In this document: in pieces, positions 1-9,103 of the stretch
How positions within the stretch are numbered: the first letter of the stretch is position 1
Layout: each line of letters begins with the position of its first letter
Assembly: GCF_003086895.1 (NCBI RefSeq)
Contig: NZ_CP026004.1
Location: 1,524,731-1,588,730, forward strand
DNA length: 64,000 nucleotides
Source of the DNA: Stenotrophomonas sp. ESTM1D_MKCIP4_1
GTDB taxonomy: Bacteria; Pseudomonadota; Gammaproteobacteria; Xanthomonadales; Xanthomonadaceae
Reading direction: 5' to 3'
Position numbers and translations under genes: made by a program
Notes under the pieces: model-generated
What the model saw: the letters and a program-made list of their open reading frames with translations, nothing else
Databases searched by the model: none
Told to the model about the DNA's origin: nothing

Positions 1-129
1 GGTATGGACGATCCGGCTGCCAAGATGCCGAGTGAGATCATTGCAGTCGAGCCTGATCTCGAGTCTAGGTCCAGTGAGTTAGCTTACTCAGTTCGAGCTG
101 TTCACGGGGAACACGGAGAGCGGGCATGA
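1..129 (+). CDS. C-terminal end of an unidentified upstream gene (partial)
   Basis: Reading from base 1, the frame stays open for 42 codons and ends in a TGA at 127-129. That stop overlaps the ATG at 126 of the next gene in the ATGA arrangement typical of translationally coupled genes. The visible tail is charged and acidic, with no recognisable domain. The overlap is the main reason to treat it as coding. The start lies outside the window, so the product cannot be named. Confidence 0.45.
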   Translation, partial: GMDDPAAKMPSEIIAVEPDLESRSSELAYSVRAVHGEHGERA

Positions 130-1679
130 GCAGGCATAAATTGTTGAGCGGGGTGTTGGTCTTAAGCGGCCTATGCGTTGTACGCACTGCGTTTGCGGAC
201 TGCAGTTCTATAAATGAAATTGGTGCCCTGTCTCAGACAGGCACCGTTGTGGTCAAATTCGCGCCGAAGGAGATTGGCGAAAGGTCCGCAGTAGCCGCCA
301 GCCTTGATCGCGCGAACACCGCTGCCCCCTACGTACGAATTGATATGGACCCTCAAGCCAGTGATTTGCAAAACAAGCCGTTTGATTCAAGTGGTGGTTC
401 GGTCTACTACTTGGAAAAAAGCATTCAAGGGCAGCGGATCTGCCGCGCCGAGGAGTGGAAAAGGAGGGAGTCCAAATTGATCGGTAAATCCCTCCCTGCA
501 GGCCTGAACCCCGCGGTCAGACATGTGTACCCGTACTTCGAGATCTACAAAACGCACGAGCTTGATTATGACGCTTCAGGTCAGTTGACGTCGATTCAAC
601 AGGTCGATGCGGCGGGGCGGAAGGTCACAACGTTCTGTGCGCTGTATGACGAACAGGGGCGTGTAGAGGTGGCGAGTGAGGCTTCCGGATTGGTTGTGTC
701 GGAGGATCCAGGATTCACATGTTCTCAACTCCGTGAGAAAACCTCCAAGAGCACGACTTGGTACTTCACCTACCGGCTCGATGGAACGCTGGCGTCTGGT
801 TTGAGGAAGCAAGCCACGCGTAAGGCGGGTGAGAATCCCTATCGCGAGGACACCGGCATTGGAACAGAGGCTACCGATGGCGCATGGTATGCAAGCGGAA
901 GCATTTACATGGATGCTGCCAATCAGCGTAGGCGGATCGGTAGCATGTTTCATGGTAGCGAGAAAGGAGGAATTAGTGGAATTGAAGACAACTCATTCGC
1001 GATCGTTCCCGCCGATGCGACAGCTCTTTTCGCTGAGCGCAGTCAGGATGGTCAACAGAAGTTGCTCTACCGATTCCCGGGCGAGCGCGTTCCAATGGAA
1101 CTGGCCACAGGACTGTTCGAGGGCATAACCGATTACACCCGCGTGCGCGAGTACCGGCACCGATCGCACAAACGGATTTTCGAGTTCTTCGGCCCAGGCG
1201 CCAAGCACCCCCACGAACGCCAATGGCGCATGCTGGATCTGAATCGGCAGGAAAACTATGACAAGAGCGGCAAGCTCACACGCGTGATCCTGTCTGGCCC
1301 GGTCCCTGCTGACGGCTACACCGAGAACCTGCGTGCCTACGCAGAAAAAGGCGTGCTGAAGCTCACGCCGCTTACCAGCGGCTACAGTTCGTACCGCGTC
1401 TACGACTATGACGCCACCGGCAAGGAATCACTCTCGTTCGTCTGCTGGCGCTACGAAGTCTCCACTAACAAGCCGTACGCCCATTTCCCCTGGTGGGAGC
1501 CGGACCCCCGCCCCAAGCGCAGTCGTGAAGCCGAACTGCAGTACGGCAGGACGCAGGTGGGCACGCGGTGCGGTACGCCCGACGGCAAGATGACCGTGGA
1601 AGGCATGGGCCCGGTGAAAAAGCTGATGGAAACCAAGTACAGCTTTGGAACCTCGAAGATCGGATTTCCCGGAGAGTAG
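126..1679 (+). CDS. Exported protein with YD/RHS-like motifs, function unknown
   Basis: 517 residues. The N-terminus is a classical signal peptide: basic residues, a hydrophobic stretch to about residue 22, and an AFA cleavage site followed by DCSS. The protein is therefore probably periplasmic or secreted. Several short tyrosine-aspartate motifs (YDASGQL near 140, YDEQGRV near 165, YRLDGTL near 215, YDKSGKL near 375, YDYDATGKE near 425) resemble isolated YD/RHS-type repeats, but there is no RHS core or toxin domain. The start overlaps the preceding stop, suggesting an operon with the gene entering from the left. Base composition in the first 1 kb is visibly lower in GC than the rest of the window, which hints at horizontal acquisition. 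A role as a cargo or immunity partner of a secretion system is only speculation. Confidence 0.7.
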   Translation: MSRHKLLSGVLVLSGLCVVRTAFADCSSINEIGALSQTGTVVVKFAPKEIGERSAVAASLDRANTAAPYVRIDMDPQASDLQNKPFDSSGGSVYYLEKSIQGQRICRAEEWKRRESKLIGKSLPAGLNPAVRHVYPYFEIYKTHELDYDASGQLTSIQQVDAAGRKVTTFCALYDEQGRVEVASEASGLVVSEDPGFTCSQLREKTSKSTTWYFTYRLDGTLASGLRKQATRKAGENPYREDTGIGTEATDGAWYASGSIYMDAANQRRRIGSMFHGSEKGGISGIEDNSFAIVPADATALFAERSQDGQQKLLYRFPGERVPMELATGLFEGITDYTRVREYRHRSHKRIFEFFGPGAKHPHERQWRMLDLNRQENYDKSGKLTRVILSGPVPADGYTENLRAYAEKGVLKLTPLTSGYSSYRVYDYDATGKESLSFVCWRYEVSTNKPYAHFPWWEPDPRPKRSREAELQYGRTQVGTRCGTPDGKMTVEGMGPVKKLMETKYSFGTSKIGFPGE

Positions 1680-1941
1680 GGGTTCGAGTAATCCGCAGAG
1701 GCAAACATGTCGCTTGGCCGACCAGTCGCAGCCGCAGTGCGGTAGGCGCCGCTCTAACACCGCAGCTTTTCCACATCCGCTGTGGAACGAAGCCCAATCA
1801 ACCTGTGGATAGGTGACGCAGAACCTTGTGCAGCAGGCTTTTTCGTAGCGTGGTGAGAAAATCACCACGCCCGCCGTGCGGCCACGGTCGGCGCCCTTGC
1901 AGCGATCCGACCGACACAGGCCAACCGTTGCTCGGCACGCC

Positions 1942-3360
1942 TTACTCGGCCACCACCCGCGCCCGCAGCGAGTTGGTCAACGCCTCGGTGATCACCACAT
2001 CGACGAACTGGCCGATCAGGCGCGCCGGCGCCGGGAAGTTCACCGAACGCATGTTCTCGGTCTTGCCGGTCAGTTCGTTCGGGTTCTTGCGCGAGGGGCC
2101 TTCCACCAGCACGGTCTGCACGGTGCCGACCATCTTTTCGGAGATGCCGGCCGCATGGGCGTTGATGCGTTCCTGCAGGCGCGACAGGCGCGCATGCTTT
2201 TCCGCATCGCTGATCGTGTCCTCCAGGTCGGCCGCCGGGGTGCCCGGGCGACGCGAGTAGATGAAGGAGAAACTGTGGTCGAAGCCGATATCTTCGATCA
2301 GCTTCATGGTCTTCTCGAAATCGGCGTCTGTCTCGCCGGGGAAGCCGACGATGAAATCCGAGCTGATCGAAATGTCCGGGCGCACCGCGCGCAGCTTGCG
2401 GATCTTCGACTTGAACTCCAGCGCGGTGTAGCCGCGCTTCATTGCCGACAGCACGCGGTCGCTGCCAGCCTGCACCGGCAGATGCAGGAAGTTGGCCAGC
2501 TGCGGCACGTCGCGGAACGCGTCGATGAGTGAGTCGCTGAACTCCAGCGGGTGCGAGGTGGTGAAGCGGATGCGTCCAACGCCATCGATCTCGGCGATGG
2601 TGCGGATCAGCAGGCCCAGGTCGGCGAACTCGCCATCGCCATACGGGCCGCGATAGGCATTGACGTTCTGGCCAAGCAGGTTGATCTCGCGCACGCCCTG
2701 GGCAGCCAGCTGCGCCACTTCCACCACCACGTCCTCGAACGGGCGGCTGACTTCGGTGCCGCGGGTGTAGGGCACCACGCAGAACGAACAGTACTTGGAG
2801 CAGCCTTCCATGATCGAGACGAAGGCCGAGGCACCGTCGGCGCGTGGCTCCGGCAGGCGGTCGAACTTCTCGATCTCGGGGAAGCTGATGTCCACCTGCG
2901 GGCGCTTCTGCTCGCGGCGGGCGCGGATCAGTTCCGGCAGGCGATGCAGGGTCTGTGGGCCGAACACCAGGTCCACGAACGGCGCGCGCTTGATGATCGC
3001 TTCGCCTTCCTGCGACGCCACGCAGCCGCCCACGCCGATGATGACCTCACGGCCCTTGTTCTTCAGGCCCTTCCATACGCCCAGCTGGCTGAACACCTTC
3101 TCCTGCGCCTTTTCGCGGATGGAGCAGGTGTTGACCAGGATGACGTCGGCGTCTTCCGGGCGGTCGGTCAGTTCCAGGCCATCGCTGGCGGCAAGCACGT
3201 CGGCCATCTTGGCCGAGTCGTACTCGTTCATCTGGCAACCGTGGGTCTTGATGTAGAGCTTGCCTTTCACCTGGTCGGGCTTGCGCGGACCAGTGGGCAG
3301 GGCAACGAGCGGGGTACCGCCCGGCGAGGCGGGCGGAAAGACGTCTGGCGTCCCGGTCAT
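1942..3360 (-). CDS. miaB: tRNA-2-methylthio-N6-dimethylallyladenosine synthase MiaB
   Basis: 472-residue radical-SAM methylthiotransferase that adds a methylthio group to i6A37 of tRNAs reading UNN codons. The N-terminal UPF0004 domain carries the three auxiliary-cluster cysteines, in THGCQMNEY (C42), NTCSIRE (C79) and GGCVASQ (C113). The radical-SAM motif CSKYCSFC lies near residue 187. A C-terminal TRAM-like region ends the protein. About 30 residues precede the conserved core, slightly longer than the E. coli enzyme, so a later start cannot be excluded. It stands alone on the minus strand, preceded by a GTAG repeat dimer. Confidence 0.97.
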   Translation of the reverse strand: MTGTPDVFPPASPGGTPLVALPTGPRKPDQVKGKLYIKTHGCQMNEYDSAKMADVLAASDGLELTDRPEDADVILVNTCSIREKAQEKVFSQLGVWKGLKNKGREVIIGVGGCVASQEGEAIIKRAPFVDLVFGPQTLHRLPELIRARREQKRPQVDISFPEIEKFDRLPEPRADGASAFVSIMEGCSKYCSFCVVPYTRGTEVSRPFEDVVVEVAQLAAQGVREINLLGQNVNAYRGPYGDGEFADLGLLIRTIAEIDGVGRIRFTTSHPLEFSDSLIDAFRDVPQLANFLHLPVQAGSDRVLSAMKRGYTALEFKSKIRKLRAVRPDISISSDFIVGFPGETDADFEKTMKLIEDIGFDHSFSFIYSRRPGTPAADLEDTISDAEKHARLSRLQERINAHAAGISEKMVGTVQTVLVEGPSRKNPNELTGKTENMRSVNFPAPARLIGQFVDVVITEALTNSLRARVVAE

Positions 3361-3425
3361 GGCGCTTAATCCATTCGGGTGGCGGGAAAGCCGGCAATTC
3401 TACCCGTATCCCGCACCGCCCGCCG

Positions 3426-3477
3426 GTAGCGCCGGGCCATGCCCGGCGGAATTCATCCACGCATGGCGTGGATCTAC
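3426..3477. repeat. SMAG-type GTAG REP dimer
   Basis: GTAG at 3426 leads into the hairpin GCCGGGC-CAT-GCCCGGC. This is followed by a second hairpin, ATCCACGC-ATG-GCGTGGAT (3455-3473), closed by CTAC, the complement of GTAG. The two units face each other, the usual inverted dimer of SMAG REP elements described in S. maltophilia. It lies between miaB and the GST gene. Confidence 0.8.
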
Positions 3478-3485
3478 CGCACCCG

Positions 3486-4106
3486 TCAGGCCGCGACCAG
3501 CTCCGCGTCGATCTGCCGCGACCGGTCGAACGCGGCCAGTGCCGCCATCCGGGTGATGTAGGCCGCCGTGGCAGGGGCCGGCTGCACCAGGCCGAACGCG
3601 GTGGTCCAGGCCAGGGCGTTGCCCCACAGCACGTCGGCGGCGCTCATCGTCTCCCCGAGCAGGTACGGCCCCTGTGCCAGCTGCGCTTCGACCACCTGCA
3701 GCACGGTGTCGGCGTCGTTGTAGGGCGACATCGACTGCGGGGGCGGGTCGCGGCGCATCGCTCGATCGATCATTGCCGGCTCGAAGCAGGCGCCGTAGAA
3801 GGCCATCCAGCGCAGATAGGGGCCACGCAGCGCATCGCCGATCGGCGGTGCCAGCCCGGCTTCCGGGTACAGGTCGGCCAGGTACAGGTAGATCGCCACC
3901 TGTTCGGTGACCAACGCGCCGTTGTGATGGATGGCCGGCACCTTGCCCATCGGGTTGATGGCCAGATAGGCCGGGGCCAGGTTGGCGCCGGCCTTCAGGT
4001 CCAGCACCTGCAGGTGGTAATCGGCGCCGAGTGCCTCGAGCAGGGCGACCGCGCCGCTCGAACGTGAACGGGCGGCGTGGTAGAGGGTGATCTGGCGTGC
4101 GGTCAT
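3486..4106 (-). CDS. Glutathione S-transferase family protein
   Basis: 206 residues. The N-terminal thioredoxin-like domain starts ITLYHAARSRSSGAV, with the Ser/Arg glutathione-site region near residues 11-14. It contains NPMGKVPAI (cis-proline) and the TEQVAIYLYLAD element that contacts the gamma-glutamyl group. An all-alpha C-terminal domain follows, with SAADVLWGNAL. The ATG at 4106 was chosen over an upstream in-frame ATG because the N-terminus then begins exactly at the fold and AAGGAG precedes it at good spacing. It is divergent from the WYL regulator with about 80 bp between starts, so that regulator may control it (inference). Substrate unknown. Confidence 0.9.
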   Translation of the reverse strand: MTARQITLYHAARSRSSGAVALLEALGADYHLQVLDLKAGANLAPAYLAINPMGKVPAIHHNGALVTEQVAIYLYLADLYPEAGLAPPIGDALRGPYLRWMAFYGACFEPAMIDRAMRRDPPPQSMSPYNDADTVLQVVEAQLAQGPYLLGETMSAADVLWGNALAWTTAFGLVQPAPATAAYITRMAALAAFDRSRQIDAELVAA

Positions 4107-4187
4107 GGACGTGCTCCTTGCGATGGGTGGTGAAGCGGGAGGCCATCGTGGGGCACAATCACGGACGACTTCTGTCCTCGATTCATC

Positions 4188-5156
4188 ATGCGTCATACCG
4201 CCCACCGATTGCTGCGCCTGATCGCCCTGCTGCAGGCACGCCGCCACTGGTCCGGCGCTGAACTGGCCGAGCGCATGGGCGTGGACCGGCGCAGCATCCG
4301 CCGCAACATCGAGCGCCTGCGCGAGTTGGGGTATCCGGTGCAGGCCTCGGCCGGGGTAGGGGGTGGTTACCGCCTCGGCGCAGGTGCGCCCGTGCTGCCC
4401 ATGCTGCTGGACGAAGAGGAGGCCACCACGCTGGCCATTGCCCTGCGTGCCGCCTCAGCCACCGTGTCGGGCATTGATGACACCGCCCGCGGCCTGCTTT
4501 CCAAGCTCGACCCGCTGGTGCCGGCACGGCGGCGCCAGCAGGCGGGCGAGGTGCACGCCGCCACCGCCACCCTGTCCGAGCTGCCGGCCACCGATGCGCG
4601 CCTGCTCGGCCAGCTGGCGCAGCACTGCCGGCAGGCGGCGCGCCTGGCGTTCGAGTACCGCAGCGCGCAGGACGTGGTAACCCAGCGCCAGGTGGAGGCC
4701 CAGCATCTGGTCAACTATGGCCGTCGCTGGTACCTGCTGGCCTGGGACCGGGTCCGCGAGGACTGGCGTACCCTGCGCGTCGACCGCATGGGCGCGGTGC
4801 GGCTGCAACCGGAGCCCGGCATGCACCGGCGCACCCCGGCTCCGCCCGTCGTGATGGTCCGGCAGGCCGTCAGCCAGGCGCCTTTCAGCCTGCAGGCGGT
4901 CCTGCGTCTGGCCGGCAGCCAGGCCGAACTGGAAGGGCGCATTCCGCCCTGGTGCGGGGTGCTGGAGCCCGACGGTGCCGACCACTGCATGCTGCGCATG
5001 GGCGCCGAGAGCCGCGGCATGATGCTGGCCCAGATCCTCAGCCTGGACCGGCTGCCGGTGGCGCTATGGACCACGCCCGTGGAACTGCGCGATGAACTGG
5101 CCCAGCGCCTGGCGGGGCTGGCCCAGCTGCTGGCTGTGCCGGCGGTCACGGACTGA
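4188..5156 (+). CDS. HTH/WYL-domain transcriptional regulator (YafY family)
   Basis: 322 residues. An N-terminal winged helix-turn-helix of the HTH_11 type covers roughly residues 5-60 (RLIALLQARRHWSGAELAERMGVDRRSIRRNI). A WYL ligand-sensing domain spans about 140-230, with the WYLLAWDR motif; a C-terminal WCX-like extension follows. Proteins of this family bind DNA and respond to small molecules or nucleic acids through the WYL domain. It is divergent from the GST gene, with a candidate -10 (CACAAT, 4154-4159) in the shared spacer. The effector is not predictable. Confidence 0.92.
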   Translation: MRHTAHRLLRLIALLQARRHWSGAELAERMGVDRRSIRRNIERLRELGYPVQASAGVGGGYRLGAGAPVLPMLLDEEEATTLAIALRAASATVSGIDDTARGLLSKLDPLVPARRRQQAGEVHAATATLSELPATDARLLGQLAQHCRQAARLAFEYRSAQDVVTQRQVEAQHLVNYGRRWYLLAWDRVREDWRTLRVDRMGAVRLQPEPGMHRRTPAPPVVMVRQAVSQAPFSLQAVLRLAGSQAELEGRIPPWCGVLEPDGADHCMLRMGAESRGMMLAQILSLDRLPVALWTTPVELRDELAQRLAGLAQLLAVPAVTD

Positions 5157-5166
5157 GCCGGGCCGC

Positions 5167-5195
5167 TTGGCAAGCCGGAGCGAAGCTGGGACACT
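5167..5195 (+). promoter_or_regulatory. Candidate promoter for the transglycosylase, near-leaderless
   Basis: TTGGCA at 5167-5172 is separated by 17 bp from GACACT at 5190-5195. The -10 element is only 7 nt from the ATG at 5203, so initiation at the usual distance would place the 5' end at or next to the start codon. It overlaps the end of the preceding intergenic space just after the WYL gene. Confidence 0.45.
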
Positions 5196-5202
5196 CGCCG
5201 CC

Positions 5203-6138
5203 ATGAAGGGGATACTGGGGACCACGGCGATCATCATCGCTGCGCTGACCGCTGCGCCGGCCAGCGCCGGTACCCTGTTCAAGTGCCAGGGCGCGGACGG
5301 TGTCACCAGCTATGTCAGCAAGCGCGTGCCCGGTGCGCGCTGCAGCACCATCAGCTACACCCGTGATACCCGTCGCCCGGCCACGCCGCGTGCGGTACCG
5401 GCCGCCGTGCCGGTTCAGAGTGCCAGCGCCAGCCCTGCCCCGACCCAGGTAGCCAGTGCCGAGCGCAATCCGGTGGCCGTGGCCGCCAGTGCCGCCAGCC
5501 CCGCCGTTGCCGCCGCGCCCGCACCCGTGCCTGCTGCCGCCGCTGCGCGTGGTGGCCGCATGGTCAGTGGCCAGGTCTACTCCTACATGCAGGATGGCGT
5601 GCGCCACTACACCAGCGCACGCCCCACCCAGGTCGCCAACCTGGGTCCGGTGCGCACCATCCGCTACAGCTTCATGGAGCGCTGCTATGCCTGCGGGGCC
5701 AACCCGCGGGTGAACTTCGGCACCGTGCGCCTCAACACCACCTCGTTCCAGACCGAGATCGCCTCGGCCGCGCGCGAGTTCGGGGTGGAGGAGGCGATCG
5801 TCCGCGCGATCATCCATGCGGAGTCGGCCTACAACCCGACCGCGCTCAGCCGCGCCGGCGCGCAGGGCCTGATGCAGTTGATGCCACCGACCGCCGCACG
5901 CTTCGGGGTCAGTGATTCCTACGATGCCAGCCAGAACATCCGTGGTGGCGTGCAGTATCTGGCGTGGTTGCTCAAGCGCTTCAATGGCGATCTGACCCTG
6001 GCCGCAGCGGGCTACAACGCCGGCGAAGGCGCGGTCGACCGCCACGGTGGCGTTCCCCCTTACAGTGAAACCCAGTACTACGTGCGCCGCGTCGGCCAGC
6101 TGGCCGACCGCTACCGCACGGAATTGAGCAAGCAGTAG
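5203..6138 (+). CDS. Lytic transglycosylase with SLT domain and DUF4124-like N-terminus
   Basis: 311 residues. A signal peptide (IIIAALTAAPASAG) is followed by a DUF4124-like segment (GTLFKCQGADGVTSYVSK), an Ala/Pro-rich linker of about 80 residues, and a C-terminal SLT catalytic domain. The SLT domain has the catalytic glutamate in IIHAESAYNP (near residue 203), then GAQGLMQLMPPTAARFGV and AAGYNAGEGAV. Enzymes of this type cleave murein between MurNAc and GlcNAc in the periplasm. The ATG at 5203 matches the signal peptide; a longer in-frame reading overlaps the WYL gene and is unlikely. The stop codon TAG is itself the last three bases of a GTAG repeat head. Confidence 0.92.
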   Translation: MKGILGTTAIIIAALTAAPASAGTLFKCQGADGVTSYVSKRVPGARCSTISYTRDTRRPATPRAVPAAVPVQSASASPAPTQVASAERNPVAVAASAASPAVAAAPAPVPAAAAARGGRMVSGQVYSYMQDGVRHYTSARPTQVANLGPVRTIRYSFMERCYACGANPRVNFGTVRLNTTSFQTEIASAAREFGVEEAIVRAIIHAESAYNPTALSRAGAQGLMQLMPPTAARFGVSDSYDASQNIRGGVQYLAWLLKRFNGDLTLAAAGYNAGEGAVDRHGGVPPYSETQYYVRRVGQLADRYRTELSKQ

Positions 6139-6211
6139 GTGCCGACTGTCAGTCGGCACGCATTCGATGGCAGGTGCCGACTGTCGGTAGGTGCCGACTG
6201 TTAGTCGGCAC
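6135..6211. repeat. Triplicated SMAG-type GTAG repeats
   Basis: GTAG (6135) precedes the hairpin GTGCCGACT-gtc-AGTCGGCAC. A half unit follows around 6172, then a complete GTAG hairpin at 6187-6211 with loop GTT. The first head overlaps the stop codon of the transglycosylase gene. The array separates that gene from the petABC promoter and may also act as an mRNA 3'-end stabiliser, as REP hairpins often do. Confidence 0.8.
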
Positions 6212-6236
6212 ACCTTACAAAGATTGTTGCAATGCG

Positions 6237-6266
6237 TTGTGTGGCGCGCGACGGTTCCGCTACACT
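6237..6266 (+). promoter_or_regulatory. Candidate petABC promoter
   Basis: TTGTGT (6237-6242) and TACACT (6261-6266) are spaced by 18 bp and lie about 80 bp before the Rieske start codon. The segment follows the GTAG repeats directly and no other promoter-like pair is obvious before petA. Confidence 0.4.
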
Positions 6267-6347
6267 CGCCCATGATTCAATGCGGCTCTGGCCCCCACCG
6301 GATCCGCTGGCAGCCTTAAAGCTACCTAATCAATATCGGAGTGCCGG

Positions 6348-6968
6348 ATGGCCAACGATGGGGTACACGATCCAGTCAACACCGGACGTCGGCGTTTTCT
6401 TTCTGCCACCACAGCCGTGGTGGGCGCCGTCGGCGTCGGATTCACCGCAGTCCCTTTCATCAAATCCTGGAACCCCAGTGCCCGCGCCAAGCTTGCCGGC
6501 GCACCGGTGGTGGCCGATATCAGCGCTCTGCAGGAAGGCCAACGCCTGATCGTGGAATGGCGTGGCCAGCCGATCTGGATCGTCAAACGGTCCAAGGCCA
6601 TCCTCGACGCGCTGCATGGGCTGGATGGCCGTCTCAAGGACCCCGAGTCCGGCGAGAAGGACCAGCAGCCGGACTACGTGCTCAAGCAGAACCCCGAGCT
6701 GCGTTCGATCAAGCCGGATGTGTCCGTGCTGGTCGGGCTGTGCACGCACCTGGGCTGTTCGCCTGAAATGGTGGCCGAGATCCGGCCCGAGCCGTACGAC
6801 CCGCAGTGGAAGGGCGGCTACTTCTGCCCCTGCCACAAGTCGCGCTTCGACATGTCCGGCCGCGTCTTCAAGGACGTGCCGGCGCCGATCAACCTGAAGG
6901 TGCCCGCGCACCACTACCAGGACGACAACACCATCATCATCGGTGTCGATCCGCAGGGGGCAGCCTGA
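6348..6968 (+). CDS. petA: Ubiquinol-cytochrome c reductase iron-sulfur (Rieske) subunit
   Basis: 206 residues. The N-terminus has the twin-arginine-like TGRRRFLSATTAVVGAVG, followed by one membrane anchor. The Rieske cluster motifs are CTHLGC (near 132) and CPCHKSRFD (near 158), supplying two Cys and two His ligands for the 2Fe-2S centre that takes electrons from quinol. First gene of petABC; its TGA overlaps the ATG of petB. The bc1 complex pumps protons between quinol and cytochrome c in the inner membrane. Confidence 0.97.
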   Translation: MANDGVHDPVNTGRRRFLSATTAVVGAVGVGFTAVPFIKSWNPSARAKLAGAPVVADISALQEGQRLIVEWRGQPIWIVKRSKAILDALHGLDGRLKDPESGEKDQQPDYVLKQNPELRSIKPDVSVLVGLCTHLGCSPEMVAEIRPEPYDPQWKGGYFCPCHKSRFDMSGRVFKDVPAPINLKVPAHHYQDDNTIIIGVDPQGAA

Positions 6969-8227
6969 TGGCCAATATCCTCGCCCGTACCGCCAGCGGC
7001 GTGGCCGACTGGGTCAACGCCCGCGCGCCGGGGCTGATGCCGGTCTACCGCAAGCACGTCAGCGAGTACTACGCGCCGAAGAACTTCAACATCTGGTACT
7101 ACTTCGGTTCACTGGCGCTGCTGGTGCTGGTCAACCAGATCGTCACCGGCATCTTCCTGACGATGCATTACAAGACCAACGCCGCCGAAGCGTTCGGTTC
7201 CATTGAATACATCATGCGGGACGTGGAGTGGGGCTGGCTGATCCGCTACATGCACTCCACCGGTGCCTCGCTGTTCTTCATCGTCGTCTACCTGCACATG
7301 TTCCGCGGCCTGCTGTACGGCAGTTACCAGAAGCCGCGCGAGCTGGTGTGGATCCTCGGCATGCTGATCTACCTGGTGCTGATGGCCGAAGCCTTCATGG
7401 GTTACGTGCTGCCGTGGGGCCAGATGTCGTTCTGGGGCGCGAAGGTCATCATCTCGCTGTTCGGGGCGATACCGGTCATCGGCAACGGCCTGACCGAATG
7501 GATCATGGGCGACTACCTGCCCAGTGACGCCACGCTCAACCGCTTCTTCGCCCTGCATGTCATCGCCCTGCCGCTGGTGCTGTTGCTGCTGGTGGTGCTG
7601 CACCTGGGCGCGCTGCACGAAGTGGGTTCCAACAACCCCGATGGCGTGGAAATCAAGAAGGGGCCGAAGGGCAACCGCTGGTCGCCGAACGCGCCGGCCG
7701 ACGGCATCCCGTTCCATCCGTACTACACGCTCAAGGATGGCGTCGGCGCCGGTTTCCTGCTGATCATCGCCGCCTTCATCATCTTCTTCGCACCGGCCTT
7801 TGGCGGGCTGTTCCTGGAGCATGACAACTTCACCGAGGCCAACCGCCTGGTGACGCCCGAGCACATCAAGCCGGTCTGGTACTACACGCCGTACTACGCG
7901 ATGCTGCGCGTGGTGCCCAACAAGCTGGGTGGCGTGCTGGTGATGTTCTCGGCCATCGCCATCCTGTTCCTGGTGCCGTGGCTGGACCGTGCGAAGGTCA
8001 AGTCCTACCGCTACCGCGGCCTGCTCTCGAAGGTGCTGCTGGGCGTGTTCGCCGTGTGCTTCGTCTGGCTGGGCGTGATCGGTTCCGGCCCCGGCACCGA
8101 TGCGCATGAAACCTATGTCGGGCGGGTGCTGACCTTCCTGTACTTCGCGTTCTTCATCACCATGCCGCTATGGACAAGGTTGGACAGGACCAAGCCGGTA
8201 CCGGAGAGGGTGACCACCCATGACTGA
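6968..8227 (+). CDS. petB: Cytochrome b subunit of the bc1 complex
   Basis: 419 residues, an integral membrane protein with about eight to nine helices. It has the heme-ligand region RYMHSTGASLFFIVVYLHMFRG, the quinol-oxidation loop around GYVLPWGQMSFWGA, and a second His pair in ALHVIALP and VLHLGALHEVG. The PEWY-type motif appears as PVWYYTPYYAMLR near residue 300. The start ATG at 6968 lies in a TGATG overlap with petA; an upstream reading in the same frame is only the petA shadow. The last codons overlap the start of petC. Confidence 0.97.
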   Translation: MANILARTASGVADWVNARAPGLMPVYRKHVSEYYAPKNFNIWYYFGSLALLVLVNQIVTGIFLTMHYKTNAAEAFGSIEYIMRDVEWGWLIRYMHSTGASLFFIVVYLHMFRGLLYGSYQKPRELVWILGMLIYLVLMAEAFMGYVLPWGQMSFWGAKVIISLFGAIPVIGNGLTEWIMGDYLPSDATLNRFFALHVIALPLVLLLLVVLHLGALHEVGSNNPDGVEIKKGPKGNRWSPNAPADGIPFHPYYTLKDGVGAGFLLIIAAFIIFFAPAFGGLFLEHDNFTEANRLVTPEHIKPVWYYTPYYAMLRVVPNKLGGVLVMFSAIAILFLVPWLDRAKVKSYRYRGLLSKVLLGVFAVCFVWLGVIGSGPGTDAHETYVGRVLTFLYFAFFITMPLWTRLDRTKPVPERVTTHD

Positions 8228-8969
8228 TCGCTGGATGGTCCGGTTGGCCCTGATGGCCACCCTGATGCTGGGCAGTTTCCTGGCCTCTGCCGCCGAGGGT
8301 GGCACCAAGCTGCTGCAGGCCGGCAACGACCTGGGTGACCGCGCATCGCTGCAGCGCGGCGCGCAGCTGTACATGAACTACTGTTCGGGTTGCCACGCGC
8401 TGAAATACCTGCGTTATTCACGCATGGCGCAGGACCTGGGCCTGAGCGAGGAAGAGGTGATGAACAACCTCAACTTCACCGGCTCAGCGATCGGCGATCC
8501 GGTTCCGGTGGCGATGCCCAAGGAACAGGCCGAAAAGTGGTTCGGCAAGATGCCGCCGGACCTCAGCCTGATATCGCGGGTGCGCGGCAGCGACTGGGTC
8601 TACACCTACCTCAAGTCATTCTACCTGGACAGCAGCCGGCCGCTGGGCTGGAACAACGCCCTGTTCGCCAATGCGTCCATGCCCAACCCGCTGTGGGAAA
8701 TGCAGGGCCTGCAGCACGCGGTGCACGGCAAGGCGGAGGCGCCGGGCATGGATCCGCCGGTTACCGGCCTGCGTATCGAAGCGCCGGGCAGCGTTGATGC
8801 CGGGCAGTACGACCAGGCCGTGCGGGACATCACCAACTTCCTTGAATACGCCGGCGAGCCGGCCGCGTTGAAGCGCCAGCAGCTGGGCGTATGGGTGATC
8901 CTGTTCCTGGCCCTGCTGACCTTCCTGCTGTACCTGCTGAAGAAGGAATACTGGAAGGACGTGCACTGA
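8220..8969 (+). CDS. petC: Cytochrome c1
   Basis: 249 residues. A signal peptide ends near LASAAEGG. A single covalent heme-binding motif, CSGCH, sits around residue 58. The methionine axial ligand is probably in NASMPNPLWEMQG near residue 155, and a C-terminal membrane anchor (LGVWVILFLALLTFLLYLLKKEYW) tethers it to the inner membrane. The ATG overlaps the end of petB by 8 bp. It passes electrons from the Rieske protein to soluble cytochromes. Confidence 0.96.
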   Translation: MTDRWMVRLALMATLMLGSFLASAAEGGTKLLQAGNDLGDRASLQRGAQLYMNYCSGCHALKYLRYSRMAQDLGLSEEEVMNNLNFTGSAIGDPVPVAMPKEQAEKWFGKMPPDLSLISRVRGSDWVYTYLKSFYLDSSRPLGWNNALFANASMPNPLWEMQGLQHAVHGKAEAPGMDPPVTGLRIEAPGSVDAGQYDQAVRDITNFLEYAGEPAALKRQQLGVWVILFLALLTFLLYLLKKEYWKDVH

Positions 8970-9103
8970 TTCTGCTTCCGGCCATGCCCAAAGGCTATTG
9001 GCTTTTGTGATGGTCGGTTGCACACTCGGGGAGGAGTCGACCGCCGGCACGGTGCTGGCGGCGCCGATGCGGCAGGCGGTCTCCTGTCGTGGGAGAGCCT
9101 TTG

